DNA of 64,000 nt from an uncultured Ruminococcus sp. (GTDB lineage Bacteria; Bacillota; Clostridia; Oscillospirales; Acutalibacteraceae), in contig CACWNY010000020.1 in NCBI GenBank assembly GCA_902762375.1, forward strand, positions 20,976-84,975, given 5' to 3'. Below, one piece after another: positions 8,767-17,538 of this stretch (its first letter is position 1; every line of letters begins with the position of its first letter). The position numbers and the translations under genes are program-made. The notes beneath the pieces are model-generated. The model had not been told where the DNA came from and made no database searches. It saw only the letters and a list, made by a program, of their open reading frames with translations.

Positions 8767-11403
8767 TTATTTAGATTTGATAGCAGCCTGAGCAGCAGCC
8801 AGTCTTGCGATAGGAACTCTGTAAGGAGAACAGGATACATAGTTCAGACCGACATTATGACAGAACTCAACAGAAGACGGGTCACCGCCGTGTTCACCGC
8901 AGATACCGAGTTTGATATCTGGTCTTGTCTGTTTGCCGAGCTGTGCAGCCATCTTGACAAGTTTACCAACACCTGTCTGGTCAAGTTTAGCAAACGGGTC
9001 AGATTCATAAATCTTCTTGTCATAGTAAGCGTCAAGGAACTTACCAGCGTCATCACGGCTGAAGCCGAATGTCATCTGAGTAAGGTCGTTCGTACCAAAG
9101 CTGAAGAATTCAGCTTCTTTTGCGATTTCGTCAGCGGTCAGAGCAGCTCTGGGGATTTCAATCATAGTACCGACTTTGTAGGTCATGTCAACACCAGCAT
9201 CAGCGATGATTTTGTCAGCAGTAGCGGTAACAACATCTTTGACATACTTGAGTTCCTTAACTTCGCCGACAAGCGGAATCATGATTTCAGGAACGATATT
9301 GTATTCAGGGTGTTCTTTATTAACAACGATAGCCGCATTGATAACAGCAGTTGTCTGCATTTTAGCGATTTCGGGATAAGTTACAGCCAGACGGCAACCA
9401 CGATGACCCATCATAGGGTTAAATTCATGCAAGCCACTGATAATGTCTTTGAGGTGTTCAACAGTGATGTTCATTTCGCCAGCGAGTTCAACGATATCTT
9501 CTTCCTTTGTAGGAACAAATTCGTGAAGAGGCGGGTCAAGGAATCTTACTGTCATAGGACGACCTGCAAGAACTCTGTACATTTCTTCAAAGTCACCCTG
9601 TTGTAAAGGCATAATCTTAGCGAGTGCGTTTTCTCTTTCTTCTACGGTTTCAGAAACAATCATTTCTCTGATAGCCTTAATTCTGTCGCCCTCAAAGAAC
9701 ATATGCTCTGTACGGCAAAGACCGATACCTTCTGCACCGAATTTAACAGCCTGTGCTGTATCACGAGGGTTGTCGGCATTTGTTCTTACCTTGAGTGTTC
9801 TTGCAGCGTCAGCCCAGCTCATAAATCTGTCGAAATCACCAACGATTTCCGCTTCTTTAGTAGCAATAGCTTCACCATAGATGTCACCTGTTGAACCGTT
9901 CAGAGAGATGTAATCGCCCTCTTTGATGGTCATTCCGCCGAGTGTAAAGTATTTTTCTTCTTCGTTGAAAGTGATTTCGCCACAACCTGATACACAGCAA
10001 GTACCCATACCACGAGCAACAACAGCAGCGTGAGATGTCATACCGCCACGAACCGTAAGGATACCTTCAGCAGCGTTCATACCTTCGATATCTTCGGGAG
10101 AAGTTTCCAGTCTGACAAGAACAACTTTTTCACCGTTAGCAACCCAAGCCTTAGCGTCTTCAGCGGTGAATACAACTTTACCGCAAGCAGCACCGGGTGA
10201 AGCAGCAAGACCTTTACCGATAGGTGTAGCCTTTTTAAGAGCAGCAGCATCAAACTGAGGGTGAAGAAGTGCGTCAAGCTGTTTGGGTTCAACTCTGAGA
10301 ATAGCTTCTTCTTCAGAAATCATACCTTCGTCAACAAGGTCAACCGCAATCTTCAAAGCAGCAGCAGCAGTTCTCTTACCGTTTCTTGTCTGTAACATAT
10401 AGAGTTTACCGTTTTCAATAGTAAATTCCATATCCTGCATATCTCTGTAATGATTTTCAAGGTTGGTAGCGATTTCAACAAACTGATTGTAAACTTCGGG
10501 CATATCGTTAGCAAGCTGGTCAATCTTACTGGGCGTTCTTACACCGGCAACAACATCTTCGCCCTGTGCATTGATAAGATATTCACCAAAGAGTTTCTTT
10601 TCGCCTGTAGCAGGGTCACGAGTGAAAGCAACACCTGTGCCTGAATTTTCGTTCAGGTTACCGAATACCATCGGCTGAACATTGACAGCAGTACCCCATG
10701 AATAAGGAATATCGTTCATTCTTCTGTAAACATTAGCACGAGGGTTGTCCCATGAACGGAATACAGCTTTTACCGCTTCCATAAGCTGAACTTTCGGGTC
10801 TGTCGGGAAGTCTTCACCTTTTTGTTCTTTATAGTAGGCTTTGAACAGTTTAACGAGTTCTTTCATATCGTCAACATCAAGTTCGATATCGTTCTTTACG
10901 CCTTTTTTCTCTTTGACTTCATCAATGATAACCTCAAAACGCTTTTTGGAAATTTCCATAACAACATCTGAGAACATCTGAATGAAACGGCGATAGGAGT
11001 CATAAACAAATCTTTCAAACTTAGGGTCAGGGTTTCCTGCGATAAGACCTGCAACAACATCATCGTTGATACCAAGATTAAGGATTGTGTCCATCATACC
11101 GGGCATAGATGCTCTTGCACCTGAACGGACAGATACCAGCAAAGGATTTTTTGTGTCACCGAATTTCTTTTCGTTGATTTTTTCGATTTCTGCCAATGCG
11201 GTATAGATTTGTTCTTCGATGTCGCCTGCGATTTTCTTGCCGTCATCATAGTAACGGGTACAAGCCTCTGTGGAAACGGTGAAACCCTGTGGAACAGGCA
11301 TACCAAGTCTTGTCATACCTGCAAGGTTAGCACCTTTACCGCCGAGCAGTTCTCTCATTGTCTCATTACCCTCAGAGAAAAGATAAACATATTTCTGGCT
11401 CAT
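8767..11403 (-). CDS. ppdK: Pyruvate, phosphate dikinase
   Basis: An 878-residue enzyme, the usual length, interconverting pyruvate + ATP + Pi with phosphoenolpyruvate + AMP + PPi. Seen in order: the N-terminal ATP-grasp start (GNETMRELLGGKGANLAGM), PMVFGNLNENSGTGVAFTRDP, the phosphohistidine loop GGMTSHAAVVARGMGTCCVSG with His near residue 457, and the C-terminal PEP/pyruvate barrel with EGIGLCRTEHMFF, MIEIPRAAL, SFGTNDLTQMTFGFSRDD and the catalytic-Cys motif GICGEHGGDP. The ATG is preceded by AGGAGG with a longish 12-base gap. It is a single-gene unit with its own promoter and terminator. In anaerobes it often runs in the glycolytic, PPi-using direction. Confidence 0.98.
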   Translation of the reverse strand: MSQKYVYLFSEGNETMRELLGGKGANLAGMTRLGMPVPQGFTVSTEACTRYYDDGKKIAGDIEEQIYTALAEIEKINEKKFGDTKNPLLVSVRSGARASMPGMMDTILNLGINDDVVAGLIAGNPDPKFERFVYDSYRRFIQMFSDVVMEISKKRFEVIIDEVKEKKGVKNDIELDVDDMKELVKLFKAYYKEQKGEDFPTDPKVQLMEAVKAVFRSWDNPRANVYRRMNDIPYSWGTAVNVQPMVFGNLNENSGTGVAFTRDPATGEKKLFGEYLINAQGEDVVAGVRTPSKIDQLANDMPEVYNQFVEIATNLENHYRDMQDMEFTIENGKLYMLQTRNGKRTAAAALKIAVDLVDEGMISEEEAILRVEPKQLDALLHPQFDAAALKKATPIGKGLAASPGAACGKVVFTAEDAKAWVANGEKVVLVRLETSPEDIEGMNAAEGILTVRGGMTSHAAVVARGMGTCCVSGCGEITFNEEEKYFTLGGMTIKEGDYISLNGSTGDIYGEAIATKEAEIVGDFDRFMSWADAARTLKVRTNADNPRDTAQAVKFGAEGIGLCRTEHMFFEGDRIKAIREMIVSETVEERENALAKIMPLQQGDFEEMYRVLAGRPMTVRFLDPPLHEFVPTKEEDIVELAGEMNITVEHLKDIISGLHEFNPMMGHRGCRLAVTYPEIAKMQTTAVINAAIVVNKEHPEYNIVPEIMIPLVGEVKELKYVKDVVTATADKIIADAGVDMTYKVGTMIEIPRAALTADEIAKEAEFFSFGTNDLTQMTFGFSRDDAGKFLDAYYDKKIYESDPFAKLDQTGVGKLVKMAAQLGKQTRPDIKLGICGEHGGDPSSVEFCHNVGLNYVSCSPYRVPIARLAAAQAAIKSK

Positions 11404-11492
11404 AGGATATTGATACCTCCTGAAAAATTTTGTATAAGCAGGTGATTAAAAATGACCACCTACTTTTGATGACTTGTATAAGTCTACAAAGT

Positions 11493-11521
11493 ATTATAAC
11501 AAATTCTGAAAAAAATTTCCA
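11493..11521 (-). promoter_or_regulatory. ppdK: Promoter of ppdK
   Basis: Minus strand TGGAAA (11516-11521), 17-nt spacer, extended -10 TGTTATAAT (-10 box at 11493-11498). Just downstream the dyad GACTT-GTAT-AAGTC (11471-11484) lies near the expected start site and could be a protein-binding site. The leader is about 85 nt. Confidence 0.65.
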
Positions 11522-11677
11522 TACCTTTTTCGTAATTTGTCATAAAAATTAAAAAAAAATTCCCCATTTAATGAGTTCAGAATAGAAAAAAACGATATAA
11601 TTCTTAACAAAAAAGCGGTTATTTACTGTGAAAAACGATAAATTTGAAAAAATAACCTAATTCCTTGACGAAAACAC

Positions 11678-11705
11678 TTGAAAATTTTTTTATCTATGAG
11701 ATAAT
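11678..11705 (+). promoter_or_regulatory. Probable promoter of the GlmU-like gene
   Basis: TTGAAA (11678-11683), 16-nt spacer, GATAAT (11700-11705), 55 bases before the ATG. An alternative -35, TTGACG, lies at 11665. The 11404-11760 gap otherwise holds AT-rich sequence and the divergent ppdK promoter. Confidence 0.45.
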
Positions 11706-11760
11706 AACAGGGTATAAACCGATAAGGAAAAGTTATTGATAAATAACGGAGGTTTGTTTC

Positions 11761-12513
11761 ATGAAACAAAAATGTGCTGTTATTCTGGCAGGCGGTGAGG
11801 GAAAGAGAATGAAGTCCGACAAGCCTAAGACACTTTCTCTTGTACTGGGAAAACCTATGTTGCAATGGGTGATTGACGCACTGCGGAAAAGCGGAGTAAA
11901 TGACATTTGCATTGTCAAAGGTTATAAAAAGGAATGTATCGAACAGTATGTGGAAACTTTGCCGTATGACATTACGACGGTATTTCAAAGTGAACGGCTG
12001 GGAACAGGTCATGCCGTGATGATGGCAAAGGACTTTCTGGCAGAACATGGGGGAGATGTCATCATTCTCAACGGTGACGCACCGTTTATGGACAGCGATA
12101 CGATTAATGAGGCATTTCTTCAGCACGACAGTACAGACAGCAGTGCCACAGTGATTTCGGCGAAAGTGGACAATCCTACAGGTTATGGCAGAATTGTCCG
12201 TAATGCTGACGGTTCTTTGCAGTCCATTGTAGAGCAGAAAGACGCTGATGAAAAGACACTGGCAATTTGTGAAGTCAATTCGGGCGGTTTCTGGTTTGAC
12301 AGTGCGGATTTGTTGAGTGTACTGGGTGGTATTCAGGCGAACAACAAGGCAAAGGAATACTATCTGCCTGACGCAATAAAATTATTGCTGGCAAACGGCA
12401 AATATGTAGGGGCTTATACGGCAAAGTCAAGTGATACGGTACTGGGGGCAAATGACCCTGCACAGCTTGCCCAACTGAATGATATTGCTCTGTTTAAGGG
12501 CTACCGTCCTTAA
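11761..12513 (+). CDS. Stand-alone GlmU-type nucleotidyltransferase domain (UTP:sugar-1-phosphate)
   Basis: 250 residues. The N-terminal signature is LAGGEGKRMKSDKPK, which fits the GlmU/NTP-transferase loop (GxGxRMxSxxPK). Further blocks match GlmU: QSERLGTGHAVMMAK, ILNGDAPFMD, NPTGYGRIVRNADG, IVEQKDADEKT and NSGGFWFD. The C-terminal left-handed beta-helix acetyltransferase half of GlmU (another ~200 residues) is absent. It can be expected to make UDP-GlcNAc from GlcNAc-1-P and UTP, leaving the acetylation of GlcN-1-P to another enzyme (inference). The last six residues (FKGYRP) and the stop are encoded by a repeat hairpin, so the C terminus may have been reset by that insertion. RBS is GGAGG. 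Confidence 0.85.
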   Translation: MKQKCAVILAGGEGKRMKSDKPKTLSLVLGKPMLQWVIDALRKSGVNDICIVKGYKKECIEQYVETLPYDITTVFQSERLGTGHAVMMAKDFLAEHGGDVIILNGDAPFMDSDTINEAFLQHDSTDSSATVISAKVDNPTGYGRIVRNADGSLQSIVEQKDADEKTLAICEVNSGGFWFDSADLLSVLGGIQANNKAKEYYLPDAIKLLLANGKYVGAYTAKSSDTVLGANDPAQLAQLNDIALFKGYRP

Positions 12514-12780
12514 AAATCCTGCCCACTTTTTTGAAAAAAAGTGGACAAAAAACTTTTTTGGCTCACTTCGTTCGGATTCTTATCTCAAAGTATAGCTATG
12601 ACAATTAAAAGTTTCGGTCAAGCCTTTTCAAAGGCTTGTGGGGTCAAGGGGCAAAGCCCCTTGTGGGATTTTAAAGGGCGAAGCCCTTTCAAGGGGCAAA
12701 GCCCCTTGTGGGATTTTAAAGGGCGAAGCCCTTTAATGGCTAAAAAATCAAAACAAAATTTGCGTAAGCAAATTTTGACA
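12493..12780. repeat. Modular hairpin repeat, locus 4 (reverse + forward pair, internal tandem duplication)
   Basis: A partial reverse copy (H3 TTTAAGGGCTACCGTCCTTAAA, then H1 CCCACTTTTTT..) is joined by GCTCACTTCGTTCGGA to a full forward copy whose H1 stem is CAAGCCTTT/AAAGGCTTG. In the forward copy the 45-bp H2+H3 block is tandemly duplicated without a mismatch (12645-12689 and 12690-12734). H4 ends at 12779. The gap 12514-12836 holds this and the prs promoter only. Confidence 0.88.
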
Positions 12781-12802
12781 GAACTATGCTAATTTTTATA
12801 CA
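12775..12802 (+). promoter_or_regulatory. prs: Likely prs promoter whose -35 box lies at the repeat edge
   Basis: TTGACA (12775-12780) is the outer end of H4 (GCAAATTTTGACA). After 16 bases comes TATACA (12797-12802), 35 bases before the prs ATG. The fit to consensus is good but not proven. Confidence 0.5.
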
Positions 12803-12836
12803 TCTTTTGTGTAACTGAATATAGGGGGATTTTTTA

Positions 12837-13796
12837 ATGAATTTTCACGGTAAAGACATCAAAATTTTTGCAGGCAGTTCCAACAAGACTGTGGCAAAGG
12901 GAATTTCCGACAGCTTAGGTCTTGCTTTGGGAGATTCGTCATGTTGTAAATTCAGTGATGGGGAAATTTCGATTTCGTTGAATGAATCGGTTCGTGGTTC
13001 GGAATGTTTTATTGTACAGTCCACCTGTGACCCTGTAAACGATAATCTTATGGAATTGCTTATCATGATTGACGCAATGAAAAGAGCTTCGGCAGCAAGA
13101 ATTACTGCGGTTATGCCTTACTTCGGCTATGCCAGACAGGACAGAAAAGCAAAACCCCGTGACCCGATTTCGGCAAAACTTGTTGCGGACTTGATTACTA
13201 CCGCAGGAGCAGACAGAGTACTGACTATGGATTTACACGCCAATCAGATTCAGGGATTTTTTAACATTCCCGTTGACCATCTTATGGGAGCACCTTTACT
13301 GGCTAACCATATGAAAGAACTGGTAGGCGATAAACAGGACGAATATGTAGTTGTTTCTCCTGATTTGGGGTCTGTTACCAGAGCAAGAAATTTTGCCAAC
13401 AAAATTGGTTGTACGATTGCCATTGTAGATAAGAGAAGACCCAAAGCCAATGTATCAGAGGTTATGAACATTATCGGTGATGTCAAAGATAAAAAGGTTA
13501 TTCTTGTTGATGACATGATTGACACCGCTGGAACACTTTGCAATGCCGCCAATGCTTTGGTAGAAAGAGCAGGTGCGACCAGTGTTATTGCGTGTGCAAC
13601 ACACGCTGTACTTTCAGGACCCGCTATCGAAAGATTACAGAATAGCGTAATTTCAGAAGTTGTTCTGCTGGATACCATTCCCGTTGAGGGCGAAAAACTG
13701 ATTGATAAATTTACCATCCTTCCTGTTGCTCCCACATTTGCAAAGGCTATCGAAAAAATTTATGCTGACCAGCCCTTTAATAATGTTTTTGGTTGA
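12837..13796 (+). CDS. prs: Ribose-phosphate pyrophosphokinase (PRPP synthase)
   Basis: 319 residues, the normal class I length. It makes PRPP from ribose-5-phosphate and ATP for purine, pyrimidine, NAD, His and Trp synthesis. Diagnostic blocks: FSDGEISISLNESVRG, YFGYARQDRKAKPRDPISAK (ATP loop), the metal-binding MDLHANQIQGFFNIPVDHL, SPDLGSVTRA and the PRPP-binding loop KVILVDDMIDTAGTL. GGGGG lies 8 bases before ATG. A terminator follows at once, and the GlmU-like gene lies upstream. UTP, PRPP and nucleotide-sugar supply are connected, but the two genes have separate promoters here. Confidence 0.97.
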   Translation: MNFHGKDIKIFAGSSNKTVAKGISDSLGLALGDSSCCKFSDGEISISLNESVRGSECFIVQSTCDPVNDNLMELLIMIDAMKRASAARITAVMPYFGYARQDRKAKPRDPISAKLVADLITTAGADRVLTMDLHANQIQGFFNIPVDHLMGAPLLANHMKELVGDKQDEYVVVSPDLGSVTRARNFANKIGCTIAIVDKRRPKANVSEVMNIIGDVKDKKVILVDDMIDTAGTLCNAANALVERAGATSVIACATHAVLSGPAIERLQNSVISEVVLLDTIPVEGEKLIDKFTILPVAPTFAKAIEKIYADQPFNNVFG

Positions 13797-13816
13797 TGTA
13801 AAATATTGAGTATTTT

Positions 13817-13854
13817 AAAATCCCTCTTTAAGTTTTTCAGTAAAGAGGGATTTT
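13817..13854 (+). terminator. Terminator of prs
   Basis: 14-bp perfect arms AAAATCCCTCTTTA/TAAAGAGGGATTTT around a 10-base loop, 20 bases after the prs stop. Confidence 0.85.
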
Positions 13855-13877
13855 GTGCTAATTTATGGAGAATTTTT

Positions 13878-14885
13878 ATGAATAGCAAAACATTTGTTCC
13901 TTTAACAAGAAAACGCCTTTATTATCTGGATTTTTTAAGAATTATAGCTACCTTAGGGGTTATTACCATTCATGTTTCTACAAATTGTGGCAATAGTGGA
14001 AATCAATATAGTACAATCATATTAAACGCTATATCAAGATATTGTGTTCCTGTTTTTGTTATGATAAGCGGTTGCTTTTTTCTGGATAATGACAGACCAT
14101 TGCCATTGAAAAAACTTTTTTCAAAAAATATAGCGAGATTATTTTTATGCTATCTGTTCTGGACATCGATTTATACAATTTTGTTTTATCTTTACCAAAA
14201 GCAAATTGACTGGATTGCAGGATATCATCTGTGGTTTTTGCCGATGATGACAGGTCTTTATATTTTGACACCGATTTTACGCTGTGTGACACGGAATAAA
14301 AATATGACTGAATATTTGATAATTGTGTTAATGGTTATTTTTTTGCTGTTCTTTAATATTTTCAATTCAGGCTGGTTTCTCAATTTTTATTTTATACGCT
14401 ATACTTGTGAGCAACTGAACGATGGTTTCAGTTTATGTAAATATCCTTTGTATTTTATTCTAGGGTATTATCTTAATAAATTTGCTCTTAACAAATATAT
14501 ATTGAGTTTAGTATATGCATCAGGTATTTTAAGTGTGTGCTTACTTCCGATAATAGAAATATGGTTATTTGTACATCAGAAAAGCAATTCTTTGGTTTTA
14601 AATTATTTTTCTGTATTCGTCTTTTCAGAAAGTATTTTTGTGTTTACGCTCACAAAAAAAATATTTCACAAAGTAAATTTCCGACAGAAAACACTTGATT
14701 TGATTTCTTTTTTATCAAAATACACTTTTGGGATATATCTTGTTCATGTAGCAGTGCTTTCTTTGGTGAAAAAAACGATGTTTTATGATTATATTTTTAT
14801 TGCATTATTGATAGTATCAATAGTATCGTTGGGAGTTTCTCTTATTTTAAATCATATACCGCTTGTGAATAAATATCTGGTATGA
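13878..14885 (+). CDS. Acyltransferase-3 family membrane protein
   Basis: 335 residues. I use ATG 13878 (GGAG 7 bases upstream); an earlier in-frame TTG at 13806 would start before the prs terminator. The N terminus has the family hallmark RLYYLDFLRIIATLGVITIHV with the conserved His, followed by RYCVPVFVMISGCFFL and about nine more membrane helices, ending FGIYLVHVAVL. The family transfers acyl (often acetyl) groups to sugars on extracytoplasmic polysaccharides or antibiotics; the acceptor is unknown. The gene is visibly more AT-rich than neighbours (many TTT/ATT codons), which may hint at transfer but may also reflect membrane codons. Stop overlaps the first bases before the HAD gene. Confidence 0.88.
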   Translation: MNSKTFVPLTRKRLYYLDFLRIIATLGVITIHVSTNCGNSGNQYSTIILNAISRYCVPVFVMISGCFFLDNDRPLPLKKLFSKNIARLFLCYLFWTSIYTILFYLYQKQIDWIAGYHLWFLPMMTGLYILTPILRCVTRNKNMTEYLIIVLMVIFLLFFNIFNSGWFLNFYFIRYTCEQLNDGFSLCKYPLYFILGYYLNKFALNKYILSLVYASGILSVCLLPIIEIWLFVHQKSNSLVLNYFSVFVFSESIFVFTLTKKIFHKVNFRQKTLDLISFLSKYTFGIYLVHVAVLSLVKKTMFYDYIFIALLIVSIVSLGVSLILNHIPLVNKYLV

Positions 14886-14908
14886 ATTGTATGGGAAGGG
14901 AGAAAATA

Positions 14909-15703
14909 ATGTCAGTTTATCAGCTTATCGCCACCGATTTGGACGGCACACTACTGGACGACAACAAACAAATTTCCATAGAAAACCAGAAGGCTATCCG
15001 TTACGCCATAAAAAAAGGAATAAAAATCATTCCTTGTACAGGCAGAGCCGTACAGGGGGTGACCAGATTTCCGTTTCTCACCTCACTAAAGACACTTGCC
15101 GTAACGCATAACGGAGGTATGATTATTAATCTTGCCGATAATCAGATTATTTATAATTGTACTCTGCAAAACAATGATACGGAATTTATTCTGAACAAAG
15201 GTTTTTCATGGAATACCAATATGTGTGTATGGATTGACAATCAACTTTACTGTAATAAAATCAACGGATACACATTAAAATACAGTGAAATTAATAATGT
15301 AGAACCAACGAAATTTTATTCTTACAAAACTTTACCTGACAGTGAAGTTACCAAAATCTTATGGTACGATACTGAAAACAATATTTCCGCTTATGCCCGA
15401 ACAATGGAACAGTCTGTTTCTGCCAATGTGACCTGTTGCACATCAACACCGCATTTTCTGGAATTTTTCAGCAGTAAGACTTCAAAAGCGATTGCACTTG
15501 CCTACATCGGCAACCTTTGTGGAATAAAAAGAGAGAACATCATTGCATTTGGCGATGAAAAAAACGATATGACTATGCTGGAATTTGCAGGTATGGGTAT
15601 TGCTATGGCGAATGCCCGTGATGAAGTCAAAGCAAAGGCTGACTTTGTGACATTATCCAATAACGATAACGGTTTTGCCGATGGTGTTTACCGTTTTGTG
15701 TGA
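14909..15703 (+). CDS. Cof-type HAD-IIB phosphatase
   Basis: 264 residues. Motif I is DLDGTLLDDNKQ (nucleophile Asp first), motif II is the Thr in IIPCTGRAVQGV, and motif IV is IIAFGDEKNDMTMLEFAGMGIAMANA, with the cap domain between, as in Cof/YidA proteins. Such enzymes dephosphorylate sugar phosphates or cofactors in the cytoplasm; the substrate cannot be told. Start ATG 14909 follows AAGGGAG by 6 bases. An earlier ATG at 14882 overlaps the upstream stop (ATGA) but has no ribosome site. It is probably co-transcribed with the acyltransferase. Confidence 0.92.
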   Translation: MSVYQLIATDLDGTLLDDNKQISIENQKAIRYAIKKGIKIIPCTGRAVQGVTRFPFLTSLKTLAVTHNGGMIINLADNQIIYNCTLQNNDTEFILNKGFSWNTNMCVWIDNQLYCNKINGYTLKYSEINNVEPTKFYSYKTLPDSEVTKILWYDTENNISAYARTMEQSVSANVTCCTSTPHFLEFFSSKTSKAIALAYIGNLCGIKRENIIAFGDEKNDMTMLEFAGMGIAMANARDEVKAKADFVTLSNNDNGFADGVYRFV

Positions 15704-15732
15704 GTGTTTTATTTCACTCATTTCCCAAGTAA

Positions 15733-15775
15733 CAAAATCCCCTTTCAGACCCTTGTGGTCTGAAAAGGGATTTTG
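15733..15775 (+). terminator. Terminator after the HAD gene
   Basis: 19-base arms (15733-15751 and 15757-15775, starting CAAAATCCCC and ending GGGATTTTG) with one mismatch and a 5-base loop. Confidence 0.88.
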
Positions 15776-15833
15776 CTGATTTGACTGGAACGCTTTTCAG
15801 CGTAAAATCCATTACAAAAAAATACAAAAAAAG

Positions 15834-15862
15834 CTGTCAAAACAGAACAAATGTGGTATAAT
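15834..15862 (+). promoter_or_regulatory. Promoter of the FHA-ABC gene
   Basis: CTGTCA (15834-15839), 17-nt spacer, extended -10 TGGTATAAT with TATAAT at 15857-15862; 45 bases before ATG. Confidence 0.7.
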
Positions 15863-15907
15863 AAAGGCAACAATATCCATAAAAAATCAGAGGAGTAAGG
15901 GAGTAAA

Positions 15908-17362
15908 ATGGTCAACTATACAAGCAATTTGAAAATGTCATCAGACAGGGGAGCGTGTCTTACCATCATTGACAGGGACAGGACAATAAGAACAGTTCCG
16001 CTGACAAAATCAGAGATGTTTGTGGGAACAGAAGGAGATATCATACTTAATTCCCGAATTGTTTCCCGACGGCATGGAAAATTCACCCAAATCAACAGAG
16101 AGTTCTATTACAACGATGAGGGCAGTCTTAATGGTACGCTAATCAACGGAGAACAGATAGGTTGCGGTCATTATAACCGTTCGCAGAGATACCGTCTGGA
16201 AAACGGTGATGTCATCAAAATCACCGTACCTGAATCGGTGGGCAATCCTGAAAATGTCATGATGATATTTTCAGAAAGAATGTCCGTCAATACCCGCTGG
16301 AAGTACATCAGTCTGAAAGACAAACCAAATCATGAACTGGAAATCGGCAGAAATGTTCCGCAAGGAGAACTTTGTATTGACAGTGTAAAAGTTTCTGAAA
16401 TACACGCCAAGATTGTCTACTGGCCCGACAGGGTATTCATTGTGGATAAAGAAAGTCAGAACGGTGTTATTGTCAACGGCAAGCGGATTACCGAAAGTTG
16501 TTTTCTGAATAATTACGATGTTGTTTCCATAGCCAACACCAAACTTATTTACATAGACGGTATGATATACTTCAATATCGAACCTGACGGCATAAAAATG
16601 GAAGTACATGATATCAGTAAGGTTGTGCAGAAAAACAAGACAGTTTCAGACCATGTTTCGTTTACCGTATACCCATGCGAAATGGTAGCCGTTATTGGCG
16701 GGTCAGTGGAAGACAGAACAATCTTTATGAATTGTATCAACGGTAGTGACCGTGCGACAAGCGGAGCAGTATTTATGGACGGTATGAATCTTTATGATAA
16801 CTATAATTTACTGAAATCCCGTATAGGCAATATACCGAAAAAATATGAATTGTATGACTATCTTTCTGTGTACGGTTCACTGAAATTCACCGCAGATTCA
16901 CAACTGGCGAAAGATATTTCCAGACAGGAAAGAGTGGAACGGATAGAAAAGGTCATACAGACGATGGGACTATCCGAACAACGCAAAACCTTGATAAAAA
17001 AACTCAGTGACGGACAGAAAAAAAGCATGAGTATTGCTAAGGAGCTTGTGTCCAACCCAGACATAATTTTCTTAGATGAACCCAATGCAGGTCTTGACCC
17101 GGAAGCAGAAACGATACTGATGAAACAGTTAAAAAATTTATCCTTAAATTCTGGTAAGACAATTATTCTCACCCCAAGCACCTTACAGAATATTCATTTG
17201 TTTGATAAAATTATGTTTCTTGCTCCCGAAGGAAAATTGTGTTATTGCGGTTCACCGACAGACGCATTGTCATTTTTCGAGGTTACAGTAATAACAGATG
17301 CCTATGAAAAAGTAAGAAATAATGCAGATTATTTTATCCGTAAGTACAATAATTCTTTATGA
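15908..17362 (+). CDS. FHA-FHA-ABC protein with degenerate Walker A
   Basis: 484 residues, no membrane segment. Residues about 22-95 are one FHA domain (MFVGTEGDIILNSRIVSRRHGKF, then SLNGTLINGEQI). Residues about 130-205 are a second (LEIGRNVPQGELCIDSVKVSEIHAKI, SQNGVIVNGKRI). Residues 225-455 are an ABC fold with signature KLSDGQKKSMSIAKELVSNP and intact Walker B IIFLDEPNAGLDPEAE. The Walker A position reads VIGGSVEDRTIF, lacking the GxGK[ST] lysine, so ATP hydrolysis is doubtful. FHA-ABC fusions normally continue into an ABC-2 membrane domain; here the protein stops after the ATPase. It may be a phosphothreonine-reading adaptor, perhaps linked to Ser/Thr kinase signalling or secretion (inference). 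It is a single-gene unit. Confidence 0.85.
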   Translation: MVNYTSNLKMSSDRGACLTIIDRDRTIRTVPLTKSEMFVGTEGDIILNSRIVSRRHGKFTQINREFYYNDEGSLNGTLINGEQIGCGHYNRSQRYRLENGDVIKITVPESVGNPENVMMIFSERMSVNTRWKYISLKDKPNHELEIGRNVPQGELCIDSVKVSEIHAKIVYWPDRVFIVDKESQNGVIVNGKRITESCFLNNYDVVSIANTKLIYIDGMIYFNIEPDGIKMEVHDISKVVQKNKTVSDHVSFTVYPCEMVAVIGGSVEDRTIFMNCINGSDRATSGAVFMDGMNLYDNYNLLKSRIGNIPKKYELYDYLSVYGSLKFTADSQLAKDISRQERVERIEKVIQTMGLSEQRKTLIKKLSDGQKKSMSIAKELVSNPDIIFLDEPNAGLDPEAETILMKQLKNLSLNSGKTIILTPSTLQNIHLFDKIMFLAPEGKLCYCGSPTDALSFFEVTVITDAYEKVRNNADYFIRKYNNSL

Positions 17363-17386
17363 GTTTAAGGGAGATAGCCCTTTAAT
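17363..17386 (+). repeat. Isolated H3 hairpin module at gene end
   Basis: GTTTAAGGGAGATAGCCCTTTAAT begins at the base after the FHA-ABC stop codon. The remainder of the 17363-17696 gap holds a degenerate copy of the ATTCCT..GTTCGGAATGACA motif (about 17470-17497), a terminator and the putP promoter. Confidence 0.7.
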
Positions 17387-17538
17387 GGATTGTTTATTGA
17401 AATTTTATGATAATTTTATAGTATAATAATGATAAGGGTCGTATTATAAAAAGAGAGTAATGTATAAGAAAAGATTCCTTGCTATGTTCGGAATGACAAG
17501 TATAAAAAGTAAAATAAACATCTCAGATTAAATTTCTA

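Noticed and set aside
12600..12780. CRISPR array
   Set aside because: The repeated units are palindromic modules in fixed order without regular spacers, and no cas genes are present.
17460..17531. 23-codon frame MYKKRFLAMFGMTSIKSK...
   Set aside because: Includes a degenerate copy of the TTCCGAACGAAG-type motif; no good ribosome site or domain.
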